Source: Pseudomonas sp. SCA2728.1_7
Lineage (GTDB): Bacteria > Pseudomonadota > Gammaproteobacteria > Pseudomonadales > Pseudomonadaceae
Reading direction: 5' to 3'
DNA: 64,000 bases
NCBI RefSeq assembly: GCF_018138145.1
Contig: NZ_CP073104.1
Span: 4,097,001-4,161,000 of the forward strand
Shown: positions 46,288 to 58,596 of the stretch, piece after piece
How positions within the stretch are numbered: the first letter of the stretch is position 1
How the letters are laid out: every line of letters starts with the position of its first letter
Position numbers and translations under genes: made by a program
The notes under the pieces: generated by a model
Databases searched by the model: none
Told to the model about the DNA's origin: nothing
Seen by the model: the letters and a program-made list of their open reading frames with translations, nothing else

Positions 46288-47820
46288 TCAGTCGGGGACA
46301 AGCGGTAACTCAAGCAGGAAGGTGGTGCCTTGATCAACCACGCTGCGGCATTCGATTTTGCCGCCGTGATGATCGACTACCGCTTTGACCATCGACAAGC
46401 CGAGGCCCACGCCGTCGATGCCCTGCGCGGAAGAAAAACGTCGGTATTGACTGAACAGGTCGGGCAATTCATCAGCGGCGATGCCCTTGCCTTGATCGAT
46501 CAATTCACAGTGCAACCATTCCTCACGGCAACTGACGCGCAGGGTGATAGTGGTATCTGCCGGGCTGTACTTGATCGCGTTCTCCAGCAGGTTGAACAGC
46601 GCGCGGGTCAGCAAGCCCTGATCAGCATTGATCAGACGTTCCTGCGACTCTTCATCCATGTCATGCAGCAGCTCGATACGTTTCTGCTGGGCGATGGGCA
46701 ACGCTTGATCCAGTACGTCCAGCACCAACATCGCGAACAGCGTCGGCTGAAATTGGTAAGCCTCGGATTCGGCCCGCGCCAACAGAACAAACCCGTCAGT
46801 CAGATCCAGCGCGCGACGTACCTGGCGTTCGATTTGTTCGAACAACGGCGCATCGGCCCCGACTTGATGACGGTGCACATCGAGCAGGGCGAGGATCGCC
46901 GAGTGCGGCGCGCGCAGGTCGTGGGAAAGAAAGCGCAGCAACACGCTACGTTGTTCCTCGGCCGCGCGTTCGGCACTGAGGTCGGTGAGGCTCAGCAGCC
47001 AGCCAATTGGCGTGTCACCGTCCACCGGAAGGAGGGCGGCACGTTCCAGACGCAGGCTGCGCTCCTTGTGATCACGGAACTCCAACAGCGGCAGGGCGGA
47101 AAGCGGCGGGCGCAGCTCTGTGGATAACTCCGGGTAACCGAGCCACTCGAGTTGATCGAGGACGTCATCCCCCACCAGGTTGTTATCGAAGAGCTGGCGA
47201 GCCTTGCGATTGCCCAACAGTATCTGCCCCTTGGGGTCACTGATCAGTGTGGCAACCGGCAGGTACTCCAGACCGTCGGCGATAAAACGCCGGGTATCGC
47301 GGGTGCGGCTCATGGCTTGTTCGAGCGCCATGATCTGACCCTGCAGGCGGTCAGCCCCGGTGAATTGCGAGCGACGGCGCTCGGGGAAAACTTTCGGTTC
47401 ACTGTCCAGTCGTGCCAATTCCCAACCGAAATAGGTCAACACCACACTCAGGCGCCGCCAATTCCAGATCAGATAACCGAACAACATGCCCAGCACTGCC
47501 GGCGTCGGCGACCACCAAAGGCGCATTTCTGCCAGAGCCGCACTGGCTAGCAGTGCACACGCCATGCCGATCAACGTGACCCAAAGCGCCCAGCGCGGGC
47601 GCCATAACAGCAGCCCTAGACTGCCTGCCACCCAAGCGACCGACAACAATGCGCCCGTCGCCGGGTGCGCATTGTGCAAGTTGATCTGCGCACGGTAAGA
47701 CAGCAGCGCAGTCAGCGGCAACAGCACTAGACTTATCCACAACCACTCACGCACCAACTGTCGAAACAGTCGCTGCACCTGACTCGGCTCACGGCTTTCG
47801 CGCCGGCGCTGATTGTTCAT
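46288..47820 (-). CDS. Sensor histidine kinase with integral membrane sensor and PAS domain
   Basis: An inner-membrane histidine kinase of 510 aa. About five hydrophobic segments lie at residues 25-150 (WLWISLVLLPLTALLSYRAQ; GALLSVAWVAGSLGLLLW), with little periplasmic sequence, so it may sense within the membrane. A PAS domain follows at about 195-265 (LEYLPVATLISDPKGQILLG). The H-box is LSHDLRAPHSAILALLD (His near 300), then come the N-box LFNLLENAIKYSP, IDQGKGIAADELP and GVGLGLSMVKAVVDHHGG. ATG 47820 is the most likely start. Its response regulator is divergent (47990). I know of no such pair at this site in P. aeruginosa. Confidence 0.88.
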   Translation of the reverse strand: MNNQRRRESREPSQVQRLFRQLVREWLWISLVLLPLTALLSYRAQINLHNAHPATGALLSVAWVAGSLGLLLWRPRWALWVTLIGMACALLASAALAEMRLWWSPTPAVLGMLFGYLIWNWRRLSVVLTYFGWELARLDSEPKVFPERRRSQFTGADRLQGQIMALEQAMSRTRDTRRFIADGLEYLPVATLISDPKGQILLGNRKARQLFDNNLVGDDVLDQLEWLGYPELSTELRPPLSALPLLEFRDHKERSLRLERAALLPVDGDTPIGWLLSLTDLSAERAAEEQRSVLLRFLSHDLRAPHSAILALLDVHRHQVGADAPLFEQIERQVRRALDLTDGFVLLARAESEAYQFQPTLFAMLVLDVLDQALPIAQQKRIELLHDMDEESQERLINADQGLLTRALFNLLENAIKYSPADTTITLRVSCREEWLHCELIDQGKGIAADELPDLFSQYRRFSSAQGIDGVGLGLSMVKAVVDHHGGKIECRSVVDQGTTFLLELPLVPD

Positions 47821-47989
47821 GGGGAAAAAGGGCAGGGCAGGGTGAATGCTTTCATAGGTCAAAGGTCTGAGACGTAGACCCGAAGAATCATAGCGGACGT
47901 CGACCAACGGCGGGCCGCTTACTTTCAAGGTGATGACCAAGCGACTATGGTTGACGCCCAACTGCCCAAGCAACAAGGAACCACCGCGT

Positions 47990-48709
47990 ATGCGCGTTGC
48001 GATACTGGACGACGAACCCGCCGAACTGCGCCGGGTCGAACAAACCCTGCAGCAAATGGCCGATGCCGGCGAACAGCCGTGGTCACTGCACAGCTTCGAG
48101 CGTGGTGAAGACCTGTTGCGACAGCTACGCCGGGAGACCTTCGACCTGCTGATCCTCGACTGGCAACTGCCCGACCTCACGGGTCTATCCCTGCTGCGCT
48201 GGACCCGCGAGCACATGGAAGCGCCACCGGCAGCGATCATGCTGACCAGTCGCGATGGTGAGAGCGATATTGTTCAGGCGCTGAACGCCGGGGCTGATGA
48301 TTACGTTAGCAAGCCGTTTCGGCCCAATGAGCTGAAGGCGCGAGTGGCTGCGGTGCTACGGCGACATGCCCAACAACGCACCGCCGCGAGCGAAGTGCTG
48401 AGCTTCAACGACCTGGCCTTCGATGACGCCGAACTGACTGTTACCCGCGAGGGAAAACCCATCGTCATGACCGAGCGCGAGTATCGACTGGCGCGGTGTC
48501 TGTTCAGCAATCTGGGCCGGCCGTTGTCGCGGGATTATCTCTATGAGCGGTTCTGGCCGCATGAGGAGATGGCGTCATCGCGACCGTTGGATACGCATAT
48601 CTATCGTCTGCGCAACAAGCTCGGGCTGACGGCGGAGCGGGGTTGGCAACTGCTGACCATTTATGGGTATGGATATCGACTGGAAAGTGTCACGGCAACG
48701 AGCGAGTGA
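47990..48709 (+). CDS. OmpR/PhoB-family response regulator
   Basis: A 239-aa response regulator. The receiver domain has the acidic pair ILDDEP, phospho-acceptor Asp57 in LLILDWQLPDLTGLSLL, Thr in MLTSRDGE and Lys in YVSKPFRPNEL. The C-terminal winged-helix DNA-binding domain includes MTEREYRLARCLFSNLGRPL and RPLDTHIYRLRNKLGLT. ATG 47990 follows the Shine-Dalgarno AACAAGGAACC. It is divergent from its likely kinase with a 169-bp shared promoter region, rather than in a regulator-kinase operon. Target genes are unknown; the DUF6311 gene next to it is one candidate. Confidence 0.9.
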   Translation: MRVAILDDEPAELRRVEQTLQQMADAGEQPWSLHSFERGEDLLRQLRRETFDLLILDWQLPDLTGLSLLRWTREHMEAPPAAIMLTSRDGESDIVQALNAGADDYVSKPFRPNELKARVAAVLRRHAQQRTAASEVLSFNDLAFDDAELTVTREGKPIVMTEREYRLARCLFSNLGRPLSRDYLYERFWPHEEMASSRPLDTHIYRLRNKLGLTAERGWQLLTIYGYGYRLESVTATSE

Positions 48710-48756
48710 AGAGGGAAGGCCAACGGCATTGCGTTGGCCCCGGCTGGCACCACTGA

Positions 48757-50880
48757 TCAATGAAAGGTCAATGCCAGCAAACCAATCGCCAGTTTGCGGA
48801 TGTCTTCTCCCCAGCCGAGATCATGCGGACTGACTGCCAGCGGGAAATGCAGCTGGATACGCAGCACACCTTGTTGCGCGACGAGGGCCTGCACCTCGGC
48901 GGGCAGGTTGATATTGATTGCATTGCTGGTGGCGTTGGTCAGGCTGGCAGAGATTACCGGCACGTTATTGATGCTGATATCCACCGTTTGGCGCGGCGTT
49001 TTCTCAGACAGGAACGCGTTGGTTTCAAGCGTCAGTGAACTCACGCCAGCCTTGGGGCGCAGGATGATCTCGGCATCCGGCCCTACCGATCCGGTGCCCC
49101 ACGCCTCGGCAAACCACCAGCCTTTTCCAAGTGCATCCGTGCCCCGGCTCCCCTCCACAAACTGCAGCTTTTCGCCGGTGTCGAATGAAGGGATCAAATC
49201 CCGGGGAGCACCGGCCATGAGTGGCAGACAGTCAGCGCAGCGCTTCCAGCCCGGTGCCAGCACATGGAAGCCGTCAATCCTGGCCAGCATATCGCTGTCG
49301 CCATCCACGTTTAGCGCCGCTTGCAGCGCTGTCCGCTGCTCAAGCACGTAGAGGGTATCGCGCTCATACTTGCCGGAGTCGATGGTTCTGGCGGCAGTAC
49401 GCTGCAGATCCTCCTGCGCTTGCGCACTCACCCGGCCCAGGTACACCGCATCGGTGGCGAGATGATTGCGGCCCGCGTAATCGGAGAGGGTCATCCAATG
49501 CGTCGTCAGGTTCTGCGGAATCACGTAGCGGACCTTCTGATAGTGCGCTGCCGCGCTTTGCCAGAACGGATTGACCATCGGGGTTTTCCAGGTCGCAGCA
49601 GGTGTGACCATCTGCTGCCGGCGTATGCCTGCCCAACCGGCGCGGGTGTCGAAGACCTGTACCAGAAGGGCTGTCACCAGCAGCAACAGCGCAGTCCGTG
49701 GCGCCGCGTTACGCGCGATCAGGAACACCACCGCAAAGATCGCCGCGTACATGACCGGCCAGATCATCCGCCCCGAAGCGCGGAAAATACCGGCCATGGA
49801 AATGACGGGGTCAGGCAACCAGTAGACGAACTCGAGCGGTCCGACGCCGATCCTGTTGGAGAATGCAAAAAGCATCAGTCCAAACAGTGCCAGCAGCAAT
49901 AACCAGCGTTTGCGCATCGTTGCAACGATCTGGCCTTCGCCTGAGCAAATGAACCACAGCGCGCAAACGAGCAGAAACATCACCCCCAGCCCCGGGAAAG
50001 CCATGCCGGCCGAATCCCCAGGTACGCCAGGTATATCGCCGAGGACGCGAGACCATCCAGCGGGGTCGAAAAACGTCAGCACATTGGCGCGAAACAGTCC
50101 GAATCCGAATGAAGCCAGTCCCTCACCTTCAACGGTGAAATAGCCTGCTTGCCAGCAACACACCCCGGTCAGCAACAGCAGGCCAACCAGCTCGACAAAC
50201 GCCTTTTTCAGCAGCAGCTGCCGCCTCAATGATCGGGCCAGCAAGTCGGCGAGCCAGATCAAGCCAACCATTGCCAACAGATAAGCGTGTATCAAGGCCG
50301 CGACCGCCAGCAACGTGCCCCAGGCCGGACAACGCCGCTCGACATGAGGGCGCAGGGCCAGATACAGGGCGGCCAGGATCAGGAAGTGCCCGGCGAGAGA
50401 TAAATGCTCTGCCATCCGCGAAATCAGCGCCGGGTTGAACAGAAACAGTGCCGCCCCCAGCAAACGCAGCGCAATGTTGGCGGTGGCCAGGCCCATCAGC
50501 TTCCAGGCAAACCAGCCCTGCAACACAAAACACAATAACAGCCACAGGCCAAAGTACTGGAAAGGCTCGGGAAGCCATGCGGCAAAGGGTTTGAAGATCA
50601 ACGCCAGCAGCGGGTTCGAATCCGAGTAGATGATCGCGCTGCTCAGCTCCAATCCATACGAAGGATTGAGCCCCAGCGGCAACGACCAAGGCGAATGCCT
50701 GAAAAACACCCAGCCAAGATAGTGCGTCGCCGGATCACCGCTGCCCAGCCACGCAATGTTTTGCGGGTTTAGCGCCCTTGGACCGATGACGATAAAAAAG
50801 GCCAGAATCCCCAACAGCAGGGGCAGCACATTGACCGATAGACGTGTGACGGAATCCTTCCTGACGCATTGATGAGTCAA
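48757..50880 (-). CDS. DUF6311 family large membrane protein, GT-C glycosyltransferase-like
   Basis: A 707-aa protein with about eleven hydrophobic segments in the first 430 residues and a soluble C-terminal part. I recognise the DUF6311 type. The layout is like GT-C glycosyltransferases: an early periplasmic loop with Asp (AWLGSGDPATHYLGWVFFRH, near residue 46) and ELSSAIIYSDSNPLLALIF after it. The last 170 residues are beta-rich (SLTLETNAFLSEKTPRQTVD, ISINNVPVISASLTNATSN). A role in transferring a sugar to an envelope glycan or protein is possible but unproven. ATG 50880 (MTHQCVRKDSVTRLSVN). It lies alone between a response regulator gene and gyrB. Confidence 0.72.
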   Translation of the reverse strand: MTHQCVRKDSVTRLSVNVLPLLLGILAFFIVIGPRALNPQNIAWLGSGDPATHYLGWVFFRHSPWSLPLGLNPSYGLELSSAIIYSDSNPLLALIFKPFAAWLPEPFQYFGLWLLLCFVLQGWFAWKLMGLATANIALRLLGAALFLFNPALISRMAEHLSLAGHFLILAALYLALRPHVERRCPAWGTLLAVAALIHAYLLAMVGLIWLADLLARSLRRQLLLKKAFVELVGLLLLTGVCCWQAGYFTVEGEGLASFGFGLFRANVLTFFDPAGWSRVLGDIPGVPGDSAGMAFPGLGVMFLLVCALWFICSGEGQIVATMRKRWLLLLALFGLMLFAFSNRIGVGPLEFVYWLPDPVISMAGIFRASGRMIWPVMYAAIFAVVFLIARNAAPRTALLLLVTALLVQVFDTRAGWAGIRRQQMVTPAATWKTPMVNPFWQSAAAHYQKVRYVIPQNLTTHWMTLSDYAGRNHLATDAVYLGRVSAQAQEDLQRTAARTIDSGKYERDTLYVLEQRTALQAALNVDGDSDMLARIDGFHVLAPGWKRCADCLPLMAGAPRDLIPSFDTGEKLQFVEGSRGTDALGKGWWFAEAWGTGSVGPDAEIILRPKAGVSSLTLETNAFLSEKTPRQTVDISINNVPVISASLTNATSNAININLPAEVQALVAQQGVLRIQLHFPLAVSPHDLGWGEDIRKLAIGLLALTFH

Positions 50881-50979
50881 TTGATTGCTCTTTTTTTAGT
50901 CGTTTTTCTACAATCTGGCCGCCGCCTGTCTGCGACGAAAGAGCCGCATCGTATCGCGCTTCAAGACGAAATTGAACGC

Positions 50980-51006
50980 AAAAAAAAGCCCGCTTGCGCG
51001 GGCCTT
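50980..51006 (-). terminator. Intrinsic terminator after gyrB
   Basis: On the minus strand AAGGCCCGC-gcaa-GCGGGC is followed by a run of eight T. It lies 20 bp after the gyrB stop. Confidence 0.85.
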
Positions 51007-51026
51007 TCCTGTGCGGAGTCGGCAAC

Positions 51027-54553
<3,527 letters not shown>

Positions 54554-54567
54554 CCAGAGTCAGCTGA

Positions 54568-55671
54568 TTACAGACGCATCGGCATGACAACGTAAGCCGA
54601 ATCGTCGTTGTCAGACTCTTGCACCAGCGCACTGCTGTTGGAGTCGGACAGGATCAGACGAACCTGCTCGGTGGTCATCACGCCCAGCACGTCAAGCAAG
54701 TAGCTCACGTTGAAGCCGATTTCCAGCGAGCCGCCGTTGTATTCAACGCCGACTTCTTCTTCCGCTTCTTCCTGCTCCGGGTTGTTGGCCTGGATCTTCA
54801 ACTGACCGCTGGCCAGTTGCAGACGGATACCGCGGTACTTCTCGTTGGACAGAATCGCGGTACGGCTGAACGCTTCACGCAGCGCCTGGCGATCGCCGAG
54901 TACCAGTTTGTCGCCGCCCTTCGGCAGAACGCGCTCGTAGTCCGGGAATTTGCCGTCGACCAGTTTCGAGGTGAAGGTGAATTCGCCGGTGGTCGCGCGG
55001 ATATGATGCTGACCCAGGACGATGCTGACGTTGCCGTCGGGCTCGGTGAGCAGCCGTGCCAGTTCAAGGATACCTTTGCGCGGCACGATCACTTGATGGC
55101 GATCAGGCTGGCCGATATCGGCTTTCATCGAGCACATGGCCAGACGGTGACCGTCGGTGGCCACGGCGCGGATGATGCCTTCGGACACTTCCAGCAGCAT
55201 ACCGTTGAGGTAATAACGCACGTCCTGCTGAGCCATGGCGAAGCTGGTGCGTTCGATCAGGCGACGCAGTTTGCTTTGCTCAAGGCTGCAGGTCAGAGAG
55301 CCCGGACCTTCTTCAACGGTCGGGAAATCGTTGGCCGGCAAGGTCGACAGGGTGAAACGGCTACGGCCGGCTTTTACCACCAGCTTCTGCTCGTCGACCT
55401 TGATGTCGATCAGCGCATCATTGGGCAAGCTTTTGCAGATATCCATCAGCTTGCGCGCAGGCACAGTGATGGAACCTGTTTCAGCCGGCTCTTCAAGTTG
55501 CACACGACCGACCAGCTCGACTTCCAGGTCGGTACCGGTCAGCGACAGTTGCTGGCCTTCGACAACCAGCAGCACGTTGGAGAGTACCGGCAAGGTCTGT
55601 CGGCGCTCGACAACGCCTGCGACCAGTTGCAGGGGTTTCAACAGGGCTTCGCGTTGAATGGTGAAATGCAT
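54568..55671 (-). CDS. dnaN: DNA polymerase III sliding clamp (beta subunit)
   Basis: The ring-shaped processivity clamp. The 367-aa protein has three clamp domains: MHFTIQREALLKPLQLVAGV at the start, LNGMLLEVSEGIIRAVATDG at the second, and EKYRGIRLQLASGQLKIQAN at the third. It ends SDNDDSAYVVMPMRL, the hydrophobic tail typical of beta clamps. It follows dnaA by 39 bp. Confidence 0.98.
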   Translation of the reverse strand: MHFTIQREALLKPLQLVAGVVERRQTLPVLSNVLLVVEGQQLSLTGTDLEVELVGRVQLEEPAETGSITVPARKLMDICKSLPNDALIDIKVDEQKLVVKAGRSRFTLSTLPANDFPTVEEGPGSLTCSLEQSKLRRLIERTSFAMAQQDVRYYLNGMLLEVSEGIIRAVATDGHRLAMCSMKADIGQPDRHQVIVPRKGILELARLLTEPDGNVSIVLGQHHIRATTGEFTFTSKLVDGKFPDYERVLPKGGDKLVLGDRQALREAFSRTAILSNEKYRGIRLQLASGQLKIQANNPEQEEAEEEVGVEYNGGSLEIGFNVSYLLDVLGVMTTEQVRLILSDSNSSALVQESDNDDSAYVVMPMRL

Positions 55672-55710
55672 GGTCTAGTCCCTTGCCTTAATAAGCTGCG
55701 CTGGTGTTCA

Positions 55711-57237
55711 TCAAGTGGTCAGTGTACGCAGCAGGTTCTTGTAGTCCTCGCGGATGTCCGCGTCGGATTCCTTAAGTTCGTTGATCTTGCGGCAGGCGTG
55801 CAACACGGTGGTGTGGTCACGGCCGCCAAACACATCGCCGATTTCCGGCAGGCTGTGGTTGGTCAGTTCCTTGGACAAGGCCATGGCCACCTGACGCGGA
55901 CGCGCCACCGAGCGCGAACGGCGCTTGGACAGCAAGTCCGAGATCTTGATCTTGTAGTACTCGGCGACGGTGCGCTGAATGTTATCCACAGAGACCAGTT
56001 TGTCCTGCAACGCCAACAGGTCTTTCAGGGATTCGCGAATCAGTTCGATGGTGATGTCGCGGCCCATGAAGTGCGAGTGGGCGATCACGCGTTTCAGCGC
56101 GCCTTCCAGCTCTCGGACGTTGGAGCGAATGCGCTGGGCAATAAAGAACGCGGCGTCGTGCGGCAACTCGACTTTGGCCTGGTCGGCCTTCTTCATCAAG
56201 ATCGCGACGCGGGTTTCCAGTTCCGGCGGCTCGACGGCTACCGTCAGGCCCCAGCCAAAGCGGGATTTGAGGCGCTCTTCAAGGCCTTCGATTTCTTTCG
56301 GGTAGCGGTCACTGGTGAGAATGACCTGCTGGCCACCTTCAAGCAGGGCGTTGAAGGTGTGGAAAAACTCTTCCTGCGAACGCTCTTTGCGGGCGAAGAA
56401 CTGAATGTCGTCGATCAGCAAGGCATCCACCGAACGGTAGAAACGCTTGAACTCGTTGATCGCGTTCAGTTGCAGCGCCTTGACCATGTCGGCGACGAAA
56501 CGCTCGGAATGCAGGTACACGACCTTGGCATTCGGGTTCTTCTTTAATAGGTGGTTACCCACCGCGTGCATCAAGTGGGTTTTACCCAGGCCGACACCAC
56601 CATAAAGGAACAGTGGGTTGTAACCGTGCTTGGGGTTGTCCGCCACTTGCCAGGCCGCCGCGCGGGCGAGCTGGTTGGATTTACCTTCGACGAAGTTTTC
56701 AAAGGTAAAGGTGCGGTTCAGATAACTGGTGTGCTTGAGCGCACCTTCGACCTGCACGGTGCGCTGTTCGGCACGGACCGGGGCCTGTTGCGAAGCAGCG
56801 CCGGACATCGGGTCGAAACTGTCGCGAGACGGTTCATCGCTGATTTCAGGGCTTTTCTGCGTAGAGCGCTTGGCCGTCGGTGCAGGCGTCTGCGAGGGTG
56901 CCGGCGTGTTCGCAGGCGCGGCATTGGCCTGAGCCTGAGAAACCTGTGCGGCGGCCAGCGGCGCATTCGGTGCGGCACGCGGAGCGGAACTGCGTTTGCT
57001 GCCTATTAATAAGGAAAGCGCAGGCGCCATGCCGTTGCCGTGCTCATCCAGCAGTTCAAGGACCCGTCCCAGGTACTTTTCGTTGACCCAGTCCAGCACA
57101 AAACGGTTCGGTGCGTAGACGCGCAACTCGTCGCCTTCGGCTTCGACCTGTAGTGGACGGATCCAGGTGTTGAATTGTTGGGCAGGCAGCTCCTCGCGCA
57201 AAAGCTCCACGCACTGCTGCCAAAGTTCCACTGACAC
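55711..57237 (-). CDS. dnaA: Chromosomal replication initiator DnaA
   Basis: Binds DnaA boxes at oriC and opens the origin. The 508-aa protein has domain I ([20 protein letters not shown]), a long Ala/Pro/Gln-rich linker (residues about 85-165), AAA+ domain III ([17 protein letters not shown] near 205-221; [20 protein letters not shown]), and domain IV with the DnaA signature [18 protein letters not shown] 57237 lies about 70 bp from an exact DnaA box (57305-57313), consistent with autoregulation. Another exact box lies inside the gene at 55982-55990. Confidence 0.98.
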   Translation of the reverse strand: MSVELWQQCVELLREELPAQQFNTWIRPLQVEAEGDELRVYAPNRFVLDWVNEKYLGRVLELLDEHGNGMAPALSLLIGSKRSSAPRAAPNAPLAAAQVSQAQANAAPANTPAPSQTPAPTAKRSTQKSPEISDEPSRDSFDPMSGAASQQAPVRAEQRTVQVEGALKHTSYLNRTFTFENFVEGKSNQLARAAAWQVADNPKHGYNPLFLYGGVGLGKTHLMHAVGNHLLKKNPNAKVVYLHSERFVADMVKALQLNAINEFKRFYRSVDALLIDDIQFFARKERSQEEFFHTFNALLEGGQQVILTSDRYPKEIEGLEERLKSRFGWGLTVAVEPPELETRVAILMKKADQAKVELPHDAAFFIAQRIRSNVRELEGALKRVIAHSHFMGRDITIELIRESLKDLLALQDKLVSVDNIQRTVAEYYKIKISDLLSKRRSRSVARPRQVAMALSKELTNHSLPEIGDVFGGRDHTTVLHACRKINELKESDADIREDYKNLLRTLTT

Positions 57238-57714
57238 GGATATCCCCTAAGTTGAAAGCCGGTGAGGCAAAAACAAGCGGCCATTGTAGCGGCGAGCCGT
57301 CCACTTATCCACATGCAGGTTGCCGGGTGAGCATGATTTATCAACGCGTTAAATCAGAAAAAGGCGACCAACGGTGTGTGAATAAGCTCTGTGGATAACC
57401 GCCTCTAAGGGCACTGGACAACTGGGGGTTGAACTCGGTGGATAACCTGCCTGTGGATAACAGCCCATTCCACGCACAGGTTATCCGATAGCGCAGCACA
57501 GGCTGATCACGGTTTTCCACTGTAGTTGTCATTCTCTGTACAGCAGGTAAAACATGGGCTGCTGCCACTTATCCACAGAAGAAGGCGTGCCTAGCTTTTA
57601 TAAGCTTTACAGAAAAGCTTTAAATAATTCCCTTCTTTATTTTTATGTATGGCGAGCAGGTGATCAGGCAAAGAACACCTTGAGATCTATTTATAAGGAA
57701 ACGTTGGTTGGAAA
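57238..57714. other. oriC: Chromosomal replication origin region (oriC)
   Basis: A 566-bp gap between dnaA and rpmH, the known origin position in pseudomonads. Exact DnaA boxes lie at 57305-57313 (plus), 57390-57398 (minus), 57452-57460 (minus) and 57569-57577 (plus). A one-mismatch box (GGTGGATAA) is at 57437-57445, and a partial match, TTATCCGAT, at 57481-57489. The AT-rich stretch at about 57596-57660 (TTTATAAGC, CTTTAAATAATT, CTTTATTTTTATG) is the likely unwinding element, on the rpmH side. The dnaA promoter must also lie here on the minus strand. Confidence 0.9.
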
Positions 57715-57743
57715 TTGACCTGAAGGCTTGCTTTCTCTAGAAT
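57715..57743 (+). promoter_or_regulatory. Sigma-70 promoter of rpmH
   Basis: TTGACC (57715-57720), a 17-bp spacer and TAGAAT (57738-57743): near-consensus -35 and -10 boxes 60 bp before the rpmH start. Confidence 0.8.
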
Positions 57744-57803
57744 CCCCGGTCTCTTAAAACGGGGGCCATTCCGGCCCGTTGTGGACGAACCAGGTAACAC
57801 GAC

Positions 57804-57938
57804 ATGAAACGTACTTTCCAACCAAGCACTATCAAACGCGCCCGTACCCACGGTTTCCGTGCTCGCATGGCTACCAAGAACGGCCGTGCTGTCCTGTCGC
57901 GTCGCCGCGCCAAAGGTCGTGCGCGTCTGGCAGTTTGA
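57804..57938 (+). CDS. rpmH: 50S ribosomal protein L34
   Basis: A 44-aa ribosomal protein with the almost invariant sequence [20 protein letters not shown] and ending [13 protein letters not shown]. It is very basic, as expected. It starts after a consensus sigma-70 promoter and is followed 16 bp later by rnpA, the usual order next to oriC. Confidence 0.98.
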   Translation: MKRTFQPSTIKRARTHGFRARMATKNGRAVLSRRRAKGRARLAV

Positions 57939-57954
57939 TAATCCGGTACTGGAG

Positions 57955-58356
57955 GTGAGTCAGGACTTCAGTCGGGAAAAGCGTCTGCTTACCCCCCGGC
58001 ATTTCAAGGCAGTCTTTGACTCCCCTACCGGCAAGGTTCCGGGGAAAAATCTCCTGCTCCTTGCACGCAACAACGATCTCGATCACCCCCGTCTCGGGCT
58101 GGTTATCGGGAAAAAGAGCGTAAAGCTCTCCGTTGAGCGCAATCGCCTCAAACGTTTGATGCGCGAATCGTTCCGTCTGCACCAGGATTCACTGGTCGGC
58201 TGGGATATCGTTATCGTCGCGCGCAAAGGTCTGGGCGATGTAGAAAACCCCGAATTGATTCAGCATTTCGGCAAGCTCTGGAAGCGTCTGGCACGCAGCA
58301 AGCCAGTTCCAGAAGTCAAAACCGAAACTGTAGGGGTAGACAGTACCGATGCGTAA
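57955..58356 (+). CDS. rnpA: Ribonuclease P protein component
   Basis: The protein cofactor of RNase P, which matures tRNA 5' ends. About 133 aa: [20 protein letters not shown] at the start, and the RNR signature in [22 protein letters not shown] 57955 (then [11 protein letters not shown]) fits other pseudomonads, though a proper Shine-Dalgarno is not clear because GGAG lies directly before it; coupling to rpmH is likely. The C-terminal tail ([16 protein letters not shown]) is variable in the family. It overlaps yidD by 8 bp. Confidence 0.95.
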   Translation: MSQDFSREKRLLTPRHFKAVFDSPTGKVPGKNLLLLARNNDLDHPRLGLVIGKKSVKLSVERNRLKRLMRESFRLHQDSLVGWDIVIVARKGLGDVENPELIQHFGKLWKRLARSKPVPEVKTETVGVDSTDA

Positions 58357-58594
58357 ACTGGCCCTCGTTCCGATCCAGTTTTATCGCTATGCCATTAGTC
58401 CTTTGATGGCCAGTCACTGTCGTTTCTACCCCAGTTGTTCCTGCTACGCGTATGAAGCCATTGAAAATCATGGCCTTCTGCGCGGTGGCTGGCTGACCTT
58501 TCGTCGTTTAGGTCGCTGTCATCCGTGGAATCCCGGTGGTTATGACCCGGTTCCACCTATCCCTACCTCCCGTTCTTCTTCGATGGCCGAGTAA
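58349..58594 (+). CDS. yidD: Membrane protein insertion efficiency factor YidD
   Basis: An 81-aa peripheral inner-membrane protein that helps YidC-dependent insertion. It has the family pattern: [16 protein letters not shown], three cysteines in [15 protein letters not shown], and [18 protein letters not shown] 58349 overlaps the end of rnpA; yidC starts 2 bp after its stop. Confidence 0.95.
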   Translation: MRKLALVPIQFYRYAISPLMASHCRFYPSCSCYAYEAIENHGLLRGGWLTFRRLGRCHPWNPGGYDPVPPIPTSRSSSMAE

Positions 58595-58596
58595 TC

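Noticed and set aside
54619..56547. A 642-codon open frame across dnaN and dnaA on the opposite strand
   Set aside because: It runs over two certain genes and their gap, with no protein-like composition.
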